Notes: generated by a model not told the origin, from the sequence alone. Positions 27,076-35,776 are shown, counted from the stretch's first letter. The stretch is DNA of 64,000 nucleotides from Oceaniglobus trochenteri (GCF_020529025.1 NZ_JACNMM010000004.1:124001-188000), one strand, 5' to 3'. Numbers and translations are program-made.

Positions 27076-28305
27076 ATGACCAGAAGCACCACCACACCCC
27101 GCCCTGCCATCACCCGCCGCGATTTCATGGCATTGGCCGGCCGCTATGGCCTGAGTTCGACACTTTTCGCCATGGGCGGCGCCGTCGGGCTGGCCGATGT
27201 GGCCCGCGCGGCCGAGTCGGGCTACGAGCGGCGGTTTTCGAAAGCGGCGCGCCATACACTGCGCTTCGGGGCGGCGGGGCTGAACACCCGGAACCTGCTG
27301 ATCGAACGGGCCGGATCCATCGAATTCGCCCGCGATCTTGAAAGCCGCACGGATGGTGAGATCAGGGTGGAGTTCCTGGGCGACGAGCGCGCCTGCCGCC
27401 AGACCTCCTGCGTCGAGAAGGCCCTGCAGGGGATCGTCGACATCTACACGGCCTCGACCCAGAATTCGGCCGTGGCGGCGCCCTATCTGAACGTGCTGGA
27501 CTATGCCTACATGTTTCCCTCGCGGGCGGCGCTATATCACTTCCTCTATTCGCCCGCGTCGATGGCGCTTTTGCGCAATCCGCTGGAACAGCGCCACGGC
27601 CTGAAATTCCTGTTCAGCCATTGTGAATTGCGTGGCCTTCAACTGGGTCTTGGCTGGGCGGATCGGCCCACGGTCAGCACGCTGGACGAACTGGCGGGCA
27701 CCACCAACCGTGTGACCGGAACGCAACTGGGGCGCATCACCATGCGCGCACTGAACCTGAACCCGGTGCCCATGGCCTGGGAGGAAACGCTTGAGGGGCT
27801 GCGCTCGGGGTTGATCGACGGGGCTGAAACCTGGGCCTCGGCGGTGGCCTATGGCGGGCTTGCCCCGGTGGTGTCGCAAAGCGTGGATCTGCGGTTCTGC
27901 GCGGGAACCGAACATACCGCCATGTCGGCCAGCGTGTTCGATGCGCTGTCGGGGGAATTGCAGGATGCCGTGATGGAATCTGCCTATTGGACCCAGGCCT
28001 ATATCCAGGGCGCGAACGAGGCATCGCTTCTGAACACCGTGGGGTTCAGCGATCCGCCAATGCCGGGCACCGTCTTCGCGCAGGACGACGTGCGCGTTGC
28101 CACCCTGGGGGCCGAGGAAATCGCCAAGGCCGAGGAAATGTCATCGCCCGCGTCCCAGCCGCAGCTGTGGGAACCCTGGCGCGAAAGGCTGAACGCCTGG
28201 TCGGGCGGGTTTGACACCTACCGCGAAATTCACGATGTCGCGCGGGAAATTCCCGCCGATACCCTGGCCGAGAACGTGGAGCCGCGCCGCTGGTGGCGGG
28301 GGTGA
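27076..28305 (+). CDS. TRAP-type (DctP family) substrate-binding protein with Tat signal
   Basis: A 409-residue periplasmic solute receptor of the DctP family. The N-terminus has a twin-arginine signal, TRRDFMALAG at residues 13-22, suggesting export of the folded protein. The mature part shows the DctP layout: TLRFGAAGLNTRN, LESRTDGEIRVEFLGDE, SCVEKALQGIVDIYT, and the MAWEETLEGLRSGLIDGAE segment. No TRAP membrane subunits (dctQ, dctM) are nearby; instead an ABC importer follows after a 69-bp gap. The ligand is probably an organic acid by family. GGGGAGAA precedes the ATG at 27076. Confidence 0.85.
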   Translation: MTRSTTTPRPAITRRDFMALAGRYGLSSTLFAMGGAVGLADVARAAESGYERRFSKAARHTLRFGAAGLNTRNLLIERAGSIEFARDLESRTDGEIRVEFLGDERACRQTSCVEKALQGIVDIYTASTQNSAVAAPYLNVLDYAYMFPSRAALYHFLYSPASMALLRNPLEQRHGLKFLFSHCELRGLQLGLGWADRPTVSTLDELAGTTNRVTGTQLGRITMRALNLNPVPMAWEETLEGLRSGLIDGAETWASAVAYGGLAPVVSQSVDLRFCAGTEHTAMSASVFDALSGELQDAVMESAYWTQAYIQGANEASLLNTVGFSDPPMPGTVFAQDDVRVATLGAEEIAKAEEMSSPASQPQLWEPWRERLNAWSGGFDTYREIHDVAREIPADTLAENVEPRRWWRG

Positions 28306-28323
28306 TTGCCGCTTGACCCCGCT

Positions 28324-28351
28324 GGTCACAGCGCAAAGACTGCGCCAGACC
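28324..28351 (+). promoter_or_regulatory. Hairpin between the TRAP receptor and ABC importer genes
   Basis: GGTC-aca-GCGCA-aagac-TGCGC-ca-GACC: a two-part stem in the 69-bp gap, ending 24 bases before the next ATG. It may be an operator, an attenuator or a processing site. Confidence 0.35.
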
Positions 28352-28374
28352 AAAGAAACGCCCGGGAGGACACG

Positions 28375-29388
28375 ATGACATTCACCAGACGCCAGACCCT
28401 TGCCCTGATCTCGGGCACGGCCGCCAGCGCCCTGGCCGCGCCGGCCATTGCCCAGAACCGCAAGATCACGGTCGGCGCGCTGCGCCTGACCAGCCACGCC
28501 GCCAGCTTCGTGGCCGAACAGCGGGGCTATTTCGCCGAGGCGGGGCTGGATGCCGAACTGCGCTTCTTCGATGCCGCCCAGCCGATGGCGGTGGCGATTG
28601 CCAGCGGTGACGTCGATTTCGGCATCACCGCCATGACCGGCGCGCTGATCTCGCTGGCCGACAAGGGCGCGGTGCGCATCATCGGCGGTGCACTTCAGGA
28701 AGAGCCGGGCATCGACGGGCAGAAAATTCTGGCGTCCGACGCGGCGTTCCAGGCGGGCATCACCGCGCCCGGCATGCTGGACGGGAAGAAATGGGCCGTC
28801 ACCCAGGCCGGTTCGTCGTTTCACTACATGGGATCGAAGATCGCGGCGGCCGAGGGGATCGACCTGCAATATACGCCCCTGCAGAAGGTGGGCGCGATCA
28901 TCGGCGCGATGAAATCGGGGCAGGTGGACGGTTGGTCGATCGTGCCCCATATCGCCAAGGCGCTGGCCGGATCGGGGGCCGTGCATATCATCGGGGACGT
29001 GGCCGATTACCTGCCCGACTACCAGGTGACGACGGTCTTCACCTCGAAAAAGAACACCACCGACGAACGCGCCATGACGGAAGAGTTTCTCAAGGTCTTC
29101 TCGCGCGGGGTGGATGATTTCAACGCCGCCCTGGTGGACAAGACCGAAGGCGACGCCGGACGCGACGCCATGGTCGAGCTGATCCACAATTATGTCTACA
29201 GCGATCAGCCGCTGGAGAAGGCCGCGCCCTCGATCATCAACGGCGCCATGCGGTTGAACGCCAATGCGGCGCTGAACATGGGGTCGCTGCGCGATCAGCT
29301 GGATTGGTTCAAGGCCGAAGACCTGGTGGATGACGGCATCGGCATCGACACCGTGGTCGATGACAGCTTCGCCCCGACCATGGCCTGA
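28375..29388 (+). CDS. ABC transporter substrate-binding protein, NitT/TauT (NMT1/THI5-like) type
   Basis: A 337-residue periplasmic binding protein of the family that serves nitrate, sulfonate, taurine and thiamine-precursor importers. The signal peptide is Tat-like (FTRRQTLALISG, then cleavage near AIAQ). Family features: ITVGALRLTSHAASFVAEQRGYFAEAGLDAEL in shorter overlapping pieces, and SGDVDFGITAMTGALISLADKGA. The ligand cannot be read. GGGAGGA precedes the start. It heads an operon with an ATPase and a permease spaced 6 bp and -8 bp apart, then a TAXI-type receptor. Confidence 0.88.
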   Translation: MTFTRRQTLALISGTAASALAAPAIAQNRKITVGALRLTSHAASFVAEQRGYFAEAGLDAELRFFDAAQPMAVAIASGDVDFGITAMTGALISLADKGAVRIIGGALQEEPGIDGQKILASDAAFQAGITAPGMLDGKKWAVTQAGSSFHYMGSKIAAAEGIDLQYTPLQKVGAIIGAMKSGQVDGWSIVPHIAKALAGSGAVHIIGDVADYLPDYQVTTVFTSKKNTTDERAMTEEFLKVFSRGVDDFNAALVDKTEGDAGRDAMVELIHNYVYSDQPLEKAAPSIINGAMRLNANAALNMGSLRDQLDWFKAEDLVDDGIGIDTVVDDSFAPTMA

Positions 29389-29394
29389 CGCGCG

Positions 29395-30162
29395 ATGCAG
29401 CTTTCCCTTGTCGGCGTCGCCCATGCCTACGGTGACGCCGACGTTCTGACCGACATCACGCTTGATATTCCCGGCGGGCGCATCCTGTGCATCGTCGGGC
29501 CTTCGGGCTGTGGCAAATCCACCCTGTTGCGCCTGATCGGCGGGTTGGAACGCCCGACGCGCGGCCAGATCCTGCAAATGGGCAGGGCGCCCGAGGGGTG
29601 CCTGAACCCGCTGACCTATGTGTTTCAGGATTTCGCGCTGCTGCCCTGGCGCAGCGTGGCGGGCAACGTGCGCCTGGTGCTGGAAGATCACGGTTTGCCG
29701 GGGGCCGAGGCGCGCCGCATCGTGACCGATGTTCTGGCGCGCACCCGGCTTTCGGATTTCGCCGATGCCCTGCCGCGCCAGTTGTCGGGCGGCATGAAAC
29801 AAAGGGTGGCGATTGCCCGCGCCCTGGCGGTGAACCCGGCTGTGATGCTGATGGACGAACCGCTGAGCGCGCTGGATTCCCAGACCCGCGAGTTGTTGAT
29901 GGACGATCTTGTGGCGCTTTGGACGCGGGCGCCCTTCACCTCGGTCTATGTCACCCACAACCTGGCCGAAGCGGTGCGCCTGGGCCATCGCATCGTGGTG
30001 CTGTCGCGCCGCCCGGGCCGGATTGCCGAGATGGTGGACATCGACATTCCACTGGCCGAGCGGACCGCCGACCACCCGGACCTGGCCCGCCAGCAGCAAC
30101 ACCTCTGGTCGATCATGCGTGACGAGGCGCGCGCCGCTGACAGTGAGCTTGTCGATGGCTGA
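29395..30162 (+). CDS. ABC transporter ATP-binding protein, NitT/TauT type
   Basis: A 255-residue ATPase that powers the importer at the inner membrane. Walker A is GPSGCGKST, the Q-loop is VFQDFALLPW, the signature is LSGGMKQRVAIARAL, Walker B is VMLMDEPLSALD and the switch His is in YVTHNLAEA. The pattern VFQDFALLPWRSV is typical of the SsuB/TauB/NrtC group. It begins 6 bp after the binding-protein gene and overlaps the permease start by 8 bp. Confidence 0.95.
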   Translation: MQLSLVGVAHAYGDADVLTDITLDIPGGRILCIVGPSGCGKSTLLRLIGGLERPTRGQILQMGRAPEGCLNPLTYVFQDFALLPWRSVAGNVRLVLEDHGLPGAEARRIVTDVLARTRLSDFADALPRQLSGGMKQRVAIARALAVNPAVMLMDEPLSALDSQTRELLMDDLVALWTRAPFTSVYVTHNLAEAVRLGHRIVVLSRRPGRIAEMVDIDIPLAERTADHPDLARQQQHLWSIMRDEARAADSELVDG

Positions 30163-30949
30163 GCAGGGCACCCCCGTTCCCTTCCGCGGCGGCGGCTTTG
30201 CCCCGCGTGCCAAGCGCGGCGTCGGTGTCGTGGTGTTCATCGCGCTGATCGCGCTGGTGGAATGGGGCACGCGCAGCGGCTGGATTTCATCGCTGACCCT
30301 GCCGCGCCCGTCCGACGTTCTGGCCACCTTCGGCGAACTCTGGTCTTCGGGCCGCTTGTGGGAGCATCTGGCACCGTCCCTCACACGCTTCGCCGTCGGC
30401 TCGCTGTTCGGGGTCTGCGCCGGAATCGGCGTGGGGTTCGCAATCGGGCTGTTTTCCTATGCCCGGGCCGGTCTGGTGCCGCTGGTGGCGGCGCTGTTCC
30501 CCATACCGAAGATCGCGCTTCTGCCGCTGTTCGTGATCTGGTTCGGCATCGACGAGGCCAGCAAATACGCGCTGATCGCCTTTGGCACCTTCACGCCCAC
30601 GGTCGTTGCCACCTATGGCGCCGTCGACAACGTGGACCGCACCCTGATCCGCATGGGGCAGAGTTTCGGCCTGTCGTGGTGGAGCATCGTGCGAAAGATC
30701 GTGTTGCCCGGCGCCATGCCCGGCATCCTGTCGGGGCTGCGCATCAGCCTTGCCATTGCCATCATCCTGCTGGTGGCCGCCGAAATGCTGGGCGCGCAGC
30801 GCGGCATCGGCGCCTATATCCTCGAGGCCGGGTCGCTTTACGATCTCGAACGGCTCTTCGCGGGGGTGACCATCTTGTCTTTGCTGGGCGTCGCTGTCAG
30901 CTTCGCCATCGGTGCGATCGAAAAACGCCTGCTGCGCTGGCGCAACTGA
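30155..30949 (+). CDS. ABC transporter permease, NitT/TauT type
   Basis: A 264-residue inner-membrane protein with about six spans. The coupling (EAA) loop is visible in MGQSFGLSWWSIVRKIVLPGAMPGIL followed by GLRISLAIAII, and the first span region precedes the ALPRPSDVL-like LTLPRPSDVLATF typical of SsuC/TauC proteins. The ATG at 30155 overlaps the ATPase stop by 8 bp; the open frame extends further upstream inside the ATPase gene but that is not coding. One permease gene implies a homodimer. Confidence 0.92.
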   Translation: MAEQGTPVPFRGGGFAPRAKRGVGVVVFIALIALVEWGTRSGWISSLTLPRPSDVLATFGELWSSGRLWEHLAPSLTRFAVGSLFGVCAGIGVGFAIGLFSYARAGLVPLVAALFPIPKIALLPLFVIWFGIDEASKYALIAFGTFTPTVVATYGAVDNVDRTLIRMGQSFGLSWWSIVRKIVLPGAMPGILSGLRISLAIAIILLVAAEMLGAQRGIGAYILEAGSLYDLERLFAGVTILSLLGVAVSFAIGAIEKRLLRWRN

Positions 30950-30971
30950 AACCATTCCGGAGAAACCGAAG

Positions 30972-31922
30972 ATGAAATTCACCACCCTCACCGCCACCCT
31001 GGCCGTTCTGGCCATGGCCGCGCCCGCCATGGCGGAAACGCGCATCACTTACAAGTCGGCGAAAACCGGATCGTCCTATTACCAGATGGGCGTCGAGATC
31101 GCCGAGGCGATGAAGAAGGGCACCGAAGGCGAAGTGATCGTGACGGTCGAGGAAAGCCAGGGGTCGGTGCAGAACGTGATGGAAGTTCGCGCACGCGGTG
31201 TCGATTACGTCTTCACCACGCCGCCCGCACTGGTGGGCGCGGCACAGAAGGCCGCCGGCCCGTTCGAGGGCAAGGGCGCACCTCAGTTCGACGGCATCCG
31301 TGCGCTGTTTCCCATTCCGTCGCTGACCATGCACTTCGTGATGAGCGAGGCCAGCGGCACCACCGACATGGCGGGGCTTGACGGCAAGACGATCCTGCTG
31401 GGCTCGGGGTCGTTCGGGGCGACCGAGGGCGAGAAATACATCGGGTTGTTCGGGCTTGAGGGCAAGGTGAAGATCGCCGACAGCGAATTGTCCAACGCCG
31501 TTGCCGCCCTGAAGAACGGCCAGATCGACGGTTTCGTCACCGCCGGCAGCTATCCCGCGCCCAACGTCATCGAGGCGGCGGCATCCACCCCCGTCACCCT
31601 TCTGTCGATGACTGATGCCGAGGTCGAAGCCTCGGGGCGCACGCGGCTTGTCATTCCGGCGGGCACCTATGCGGGGCAGGACAGCGATGTGGTGACGACC
31701 TCCCTGCCGGTCGTCGCCTATACCACCGACCAGATGGACGACGACACCGCCTATGCCCTGACAAAGACCTTCTGGGAACAGAAGGAAGCGATGAGCGGAA
31801 CCGCCCCCTGGTGGGCCGCGGTCGATACCGACATGCTGTCCAACATCACCACCGCGATTCACCCCGGCGCTGCCCGCTATTACGGTGAAATCGGGGTCGA
31901 ACTGAACGATTCGCAAAAGTGA
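30972..31922 (+). CDS. TAXI-family TRAP-type solute receptor
   Basis: A 316-residue periplasmic receptor of the TAXI (TRAP-associated extracytoplasmic immunogenic) family. A Sec signal peptide covers 1-21 (ending AMAAPAMAE). Family pieces are TYKSAKTGSSYYQMGVEIA, VTVEESQGSVQNV, RARGVDYVFTTPPAL and LLGSGSFGATEGEKYIGL. TAXI receptors normally work with a fused TRAP permease, which is absent here; the gene instead closes an ABC-importer operon, 22 bp behind the permease. GGAG precedes the start. A terminator-like hairpin follows the stop. Confidence 0.85.
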   Translation: MKFTTLTATLAVLAMAAPAMAETRITYKSAKTGSSYYQMGVEIAEAMKKGTEGEVIVTVEESQGSVQNVMEVRARGVDYVFTTPPALVGAAQKAAGPFEGKGAPQFDGIRALFPIPSLTMHFVMSEASGTTDMAGLDGKTILLGSGSFGATEGEKYIGLFGLEGKVKIADSELSNAVAALKNGQIDGFVTAGSYPAPNVIEAAASTPVTLLSMTDAEVEASGRTRLVIPAGTYAGQDSDVVTTSLPVVAYTTDQMDDDTAYALTKTFWEQKEAMSGTAPWWAAVDTDMLSNITTAIHPGAARYYGEIGVELNDSQK

Positions 31923-31931
31923 ATGCGCCCC

Positions 31932-31956
31932 GGCCCGGTGCGTCGCGCGCCGGGCC
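31932..31956 (+). terminator. Hairpin ending the transport operon
   Basis: GGCCCGG-T-GCG-TCG-CGC-G-CCGGGCC: an 11-bp stem (one T-G pair) with a triloop, 10 bases past the TAXI stop. The rest of 31957-32128 holds no gene I can support. Confidence 0.55.
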
Positions 31957-32128
31957 CCGAGCGTGACCGAAAGAACCCGGTCGCCGTGAAATGGAACGGC
32001 CCGCCCCCCGCGCCGGAACAATTCCCCGTGGGTGGGGTTGCCAGATCGAACGCCGCGGCTTCAATGTCGACGATAGCAAGAATGACCCCGATCTGCCCGG
32101 GGGTCCAAGATGTTAAAAAGGAACTGCC

Positions 32129-32725
32129 ATGATGAACCGTCGGGATATCCTGAAAACCGGGGTCGCCTTTGGCCTGCTGGGCGCGACGCCGCTGTCCGCT
32201 GCGCCGACCATCCCCACCTACAATGTCCCGGAGCAATATCTGCCGCGCGAGGTGAGCCTGCGGGTCAACCTGGCGCCGGGTGAAATTCACGTCCTGCCGG
32301 ACGAATTCGCGCTTTACTGGACGCTGCCTGAAAACCGCGCCATCCGCTATACCTGCGGGATCGGCCGGGTGGGGCTGTATGAACCGGGCGAATTCTATGT
32401 CGGCGCGAAGAAAGAGTTTCCCAGCTGGAAACCCACCCCCGAGATGGTGAAACGTTCGCCCGAACAATATGCCCGCTATGCCGAGGATGGCCTGCCGGGC
32501 GGCCTGTCGAACCCCCTTGGGGCGCGGGCGCTTTACCTGTTCCAGCCCCAGCGCGGCGATACCTTCCTGCGCATTCACGGCACCGACAAGCCCAACACCA
32601 TCGGGCGGGCCGTGTCCAACGGCTGTGCGCGGTTGGTGAACGACCAGATCGCCGATCTTTACAACCGCGTCCCGATGCAAAGCCGCGTGGTTCTTTACGC
32701 GCGGATGCTGCCCAACCGGTCGTGA
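32129..32725 (+). CDS. L,D-transpeptidase (YkuD) with Tat-type signal
   Basis: A 198-residue periplasmic L,D-transpeptidase, which makes 3-3 peptidoglycan cross-links or attaches proteins to the wall. Residues 3-9 are NRRDILK, a strong twin-arginine motif, before a hydrophobic stretch cut near LSA. The catalytic domain (about 55-190) ends in H150, S163, C166 and R168 of HGTDKPNTIGRAVSNGCARL, the complete YkuD signature. AAGGAA lies before the ATG. It stands alone between the transport operon and a ThDP enzyme gene. Confidence 0.93.
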   Translation: MMNRRDILKTGVAFGLLGATPLSAAPTIPTYNVPEQYLPREVSLRVNLAPGEIHVLPDEFALYWTLPENRAIRYTCGIGRVGLYEPGEFYVGAKKEFPSWKPTPEMVKRSPEQYARYAEDGLPGGLSNPLGARALYLFQPQRGDTFLRIHGTDKPNTIGRAVSNGCARLVNDQIADLYNRVPMQSRVVLYARMLPNRS

Positions 32726-32756
32726 CCGGGCGGACGCAATCGTGACTGGCAAGGAT

Positions 32757-32781
32757 GTGCGCGGCCCCCTAGGCTGCGCAC
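32757..32781 (+). terminator. Hairpin after the L,D-transpeptidase gene
   Basis: GTGCGCGGCC pairs with GGCTGCGCAC (one G-T pair), loop CCCTA, 32 bases past the stop and 23 bases before the next ATG. The position fits a terminator or an operator of the next gene. Confidence 0.45.
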
Positions 32782-32803
32782 AAATCGTTTCGGAGCCTGT
32801 GAT

Positions 32804-34411
32804 ATGAGTGACCTTCCCCGCGCAGCCGACATCCTGGCGCGCCGCCTTTTTGCGGCTGGCTGCCGCCATGCCTTCGGAATGCCGGGGGGCGAGGTTCTGA
32901 CGCTGATCGACGCGCTGGAACGGGCGGGCATCGCCTTTACCCTGGGCAAGCATGAAAACGCCGCCGGCTTCATGGCCGAAGGGGTGCATCATGTCGATGG
33001 CGCGCCCGCCATCCTGGTGGCCACCGTGGGGCCAGGGGCGATGAACGGTGTCAACGTGGTGGCCAACGCCCAGCAGGACCGAGTGCCGCTGATCGTGCTC
33101 AGCGGTTGCATCGACGCCGACGAGGCCGCGACCTATACCCACCAGGTGCTGGACCATCGCGCCGTCTTTGCGCCGATTACCAAGGCCACCTTCACCCTGA
33201 CGGCCGGTGCGGCGGGGGTGATTGCCGACAAGGCCCTGGGCATCGCCACCGAGGGGCGCGCCGGGCCGGTGCATATCGACGTGCCGATCTCGGTCGCCGA
33301 TGCGCCGGGCACCGACATGCCGGGCCGCCGCGTCGCTGCCGCGCCCGTCATTCCCGCCGATCTGCAAAAGGCGCGCCGCTGGCTGTCCGAGGCGCACCGC
33401 CCGATCATGATCGTGGGGCTTGACGTGTTGAACGACGGCGCGGCCGAGGATGTGCGCAAGTTCGCCAGCGCCCATTCCGTGCCGGTCATCACCACCTACA
33501 AGGCCAAGGGCGTGATCCCCGAGGATCACCCCCTGTCGCTGGGGGCCGCCGGTCTGTCGCCAAAGGCCGACAAGGTGCTGTTGCCGCTGGTGGCCGAGGC
33601 CGACTTGGTGCTTTGCGTCGGCTATGACCCGATCGAGATGCGCAGCGGCTGGCGCGACCCGTGGAACCCCGTCGAACAGCGGGTGATCGACATTCACGCC
33701 GCGCCCAACCACCACTACATGCACCAGGCCGCGCTCAGCTTTCTGGCTGATACCGGCGCCACCCTGCGCGCCATGGGCGAAGATGGCGTGGTGCGGGCGA
33801 AATGGGCACAGGGCAGGGTGAAAGCCGCGCAGGATGCCCTGGCCGAAGCCTTCCCGACGGACGAGGATTGGGGCCCGGCGGCGGTGATCGACACCTGCCG
33901 CGCCGCTTTACCCGAAGGCACCATCGCCACGGTGGATTCGGGGGCCCACCGCATTCTTCTGTCGCAGATGTGGCGCTGCGAGGCGCCGCGCGGGCTGCTG
34001 CAATCGACCGGGTTCTGCACCATGGGCTGTGCCGTGCCGCTGGCCATGGGCGCCAAGGTCGCCGCCCCCGACCGCCCCGTGGTCAGCTTCAGTGGCGACG
34101 CGGGGTTCCTGATGGTCGCGGGGGAACTCTCCACCGCGGCGGAACTGGGGCAGAACACGATCTTCGTGGTCTTCGTCGACCGCTCACTCGCGCTGATCGA
34201 GCTGAAGCAGAGGGGCCGGCAGATGAAGAACCGCGGAGTCGACTTTGCCGGGCACGATTTTGCCGCCATCGGGCGGGCCTTTGGCGGGCAGGGGGTGAAT
34301 GTCGACAACCGCGCCGACCTGACCGCCGCGATCGAGGCGGCCCTGCAGGCCGATACCTTCACCGTGATCGGCGCACTGATCGACCGGCAATCCTATGACG
34401 GGCGCATCTGA
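32804..34411 (+). CDS. Thiamine-diphosphate-dependent enzyme, acetolactate-synthase-like
   Basis: A 535-residue ThDP enzyme with the usual Pyr, central and PP domains. The activating Glu is E51 in LGKHENAAGFMAEG. The cofactor-metal motif begins GDAGFLM (D432) and its far end, normally NN, reads VDRS with D459 in place of the Asn ligand. Acetolactate synthase catalytic subunits are the nearest pattern, but the enzyme lacks an adjacent regulatory subunit and differs at this motif, so a different 2-oxo-acid reaction is possible. A CoA-transferase gene follows 105 bp later on the same strand. Confidence 0.82.
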   Translation: MSDLPRAADILARRLFAAGCRHAFGMPGGEVLTLIDALERAGIAFTLGKHENAAGFMAEGVHHVDGAPAILVATVGPGAMNGVNVVANAQQDRVPLIVLSGCIDADEAATYTHQVLDHRAVFAPITKATFTLTAGAAGVIADKALGIATEGRAGPVHIDVPISVADAPGTDMPGRRVAAAPVIPADLQKARRWLSEAHRPIMIVGLDVLNDGAAEDVRKFASAHSVPVITTYKAKGVIPEDHPLSLGAAGLSPKADKVLLPLVAEADLVLCVGYDPIEMRSGWRDPWNPVEQRVIDIHAAPNHHYMHQAALSFLADTGATLRAMGEDGVVRAKWAQGRVKAAQDALAEAFPTDEDWGPAAVIDTCRAALPEGTIATVDSGAHRILLSQMWRCEAPRGLLQSTGFCTMGCAVPLAMGAKVAAPDRPVVSFSGDAGFLMVAGELSTAAELGQNTIFVVFVDRSLALIELKQRGRQMKNRGVDFAGHDFAAIGRAFGGQGVNVDNRADLTAAIEAALQADTFTVIGALIDRQSYDGRI

Positions 34412-34516
34412 CGCGAGGGCGAACGGCCCTTGCCCTGCGGCCTGACGGCCGGCGTTGCAGTTCATCACCCCGGCGCAGTAGAACCGCCGCACGAGACAAG
34501 CGAAGGAAGACCTCCC

Positions 34517-35698
34517 ATGCCAGGCGCTCTTGACGGGCTGAAGATCCTCGACCTGACCCGCATCCTTGCCGGGCCGACCTGTACCCAGCTTCTGGGCGAT
34601 CTGGGGGCCGAGGTGATCAAGATCGAAAACCCGGCCACGGGGGGCGACGACACCCGCGCCTGGGGGCCGCCCTTCGTCAGCGATCCGGCGGGCAACCAGA
34701 CCGACCTTTCGGCCTATTTCATGTGCGCCAACCGCAACAAGCTGTCGGTTGCCGTCGATATCGCCACCCCCGAGGGGCAGGCGACCGTGCGCGCGCTGGC
34801 GGCGCAGTCGGACGTGGTGATCGAGAATTTCAAGCCGGGGGGCCTTGCGAAATACGGGCTGGACGCGGCGACGCTGCTGGCCGACCATCCGGCGCTGGTC
34901 TACTGCTCGATCTCGGGCTACGGGCAGACCGGACCCAATGCCGCGAAGCCCGGGTACGACCTGATGGCGCAGGGCTTTGGCGGCATCATGTCGCTGACCG
35001 GCGCCACGGATGGCGAGCCGATGAAGGTGGGCGTGGGCATCGCCGACGTGATGTGCGGCATGTATGCCTGTGTCGGCATCCTGGCGGCCCTGCGCCACCG
35101 CGACGCCACCGGCGAGGGACAGCATATCGACATCGCGCTGGTGGACAGCCAGATTGCCTGGCTGATCAACGAAGGGGTGAATTACCTTACATCGGGGCAA
35201 TTGCCCCAGCGGCGGGGCAACGCCCACCCCAATATCGTACCCTACCAGGTTTTCGCCGCCTTGGACGGGCACATGCTGGTGGCGGTGGGCAACGACAGCC
35301 AGTTCACGCGCTTCTGCGAATTCCTTGACCGGCCCGATCTTTCCGCCGATCCACGCTATGCCACCAACCCGGCGCGGCTGGCCAGCCGCGATACGCTGAT
35401 CGCCACGCTGGCGCCACTTCTGGCCGCGCGCCCCATGGCCGAGATCCAGGCCGGGCTTGAGGCGCGGCGCGTGCCGGTGGGGCCGGTGCAGACGCTGGAT
35501 CAGGTCTTCGCCTCGGACCAGGTGGCGGCGCGTGGCATGGTGGCCGAGGTGGCCAGCCCCGACGCGGCCGAGGGACACGTTCGCCTGATCGGCAACCCGC
35601 TGCACCTGTCGGCCAGCCCCGTGCGCTATCGCCGCCCGCCGCCCCGTTTCGGACAGGACACGGACGAGGTTCTAGCCCGCCTGCGCGACAAGCCCTGA
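34517..35698 (+). CDS. CaiB/BaiF family CoA-transferase
   Basis: A 393-residue class III CoA-transferase, which moves CoA between carboxylic acids. Typical segments: LDGLKILDLTRILAGPTCTQ, LGDLGAEVIKIENP, VENFKPG-like VIENFKPGGLAKYGL, and the catalytic Asp D148 in KPGYDLMAQGFGG. The donor and acceptor acids are not readable. Its place behind a ThDP enzyme suggests a shared catabolic route, but gene order is the only link. GAAGGAAG lies before the start at 34517; the in-frame ATG 87 bases earlier lacks a site. Confidence 0.9.
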   Translation: MPGALDGLKILDLTRILAGPTCTQLLGDLGAEVIKIENPATGGDDTRAWGPPFVSDPAGNQTDLSAYFMCANRNKLSVAVDIATPEGQATVRALAAQSDVVIENFKPGGLAKYGLDAATLLADHPALVYCSISGYGQTGPNAAKPGYDLMAQGFGGIMSLTGATDGEPMKVGVGIADVMCGMYACVGILAALRHRDATGEGQHIDIALVDSQIAWLINEGVNYLTSGQLPQRRGNAHPNIVPYQVFAALDGHMLVAVGNDSQFTRFCEFLDRPDLSADPRYATNPARLASRDTLIATLAPLLAARPMAEIQAGLEARRVPVGPVQTLDQVFASDQVAARGMVAEVASPDAAEGHVRLIGNPLHLSASPVRYRRPPPRFGQDTDEVLARLRDKP

Positions 35699-35721
35699 AA
35701 CATCGGGCATCGCGATTCTGC

Positions 35722-35776
35722 CCGAAATTGAAGCCGCCGGGGCGGAAATGGCCGAAATTCGGACAATTGTGATCAC
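35722..35776. promoter_or_regulatory. Direct repeats and a palindrome ahead of the TTC38-like gene
   Basis: CCGAAATT occurs at 35722-35729 and 35752-35759, exactly 30 bp apart (about three helical turns). The palindrome GTGATCAC is at 35769-35776. All lie in the 166-bp gap 35699-35864, which otherwise holds no gene. Confidence 0.35.

Noticed and set aside
28141-30384. 747-codon frame antisense to the ABC importer genes
   Set aside because: Covers the ATPase and binding-protein genes, which have clear motifs; no motif of its own and biased composition.
32804-35698. ThDP enzyme plus CoA-transferase as an oxalate-degradation pair (oxc-frc)
   Set aside because: The ThDP enzyme resembles acetolactate synthase rather than oxalyl-CoA decarboxylase, and its cofactor motif differs. 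Only the pairing resembles oxc-frc.
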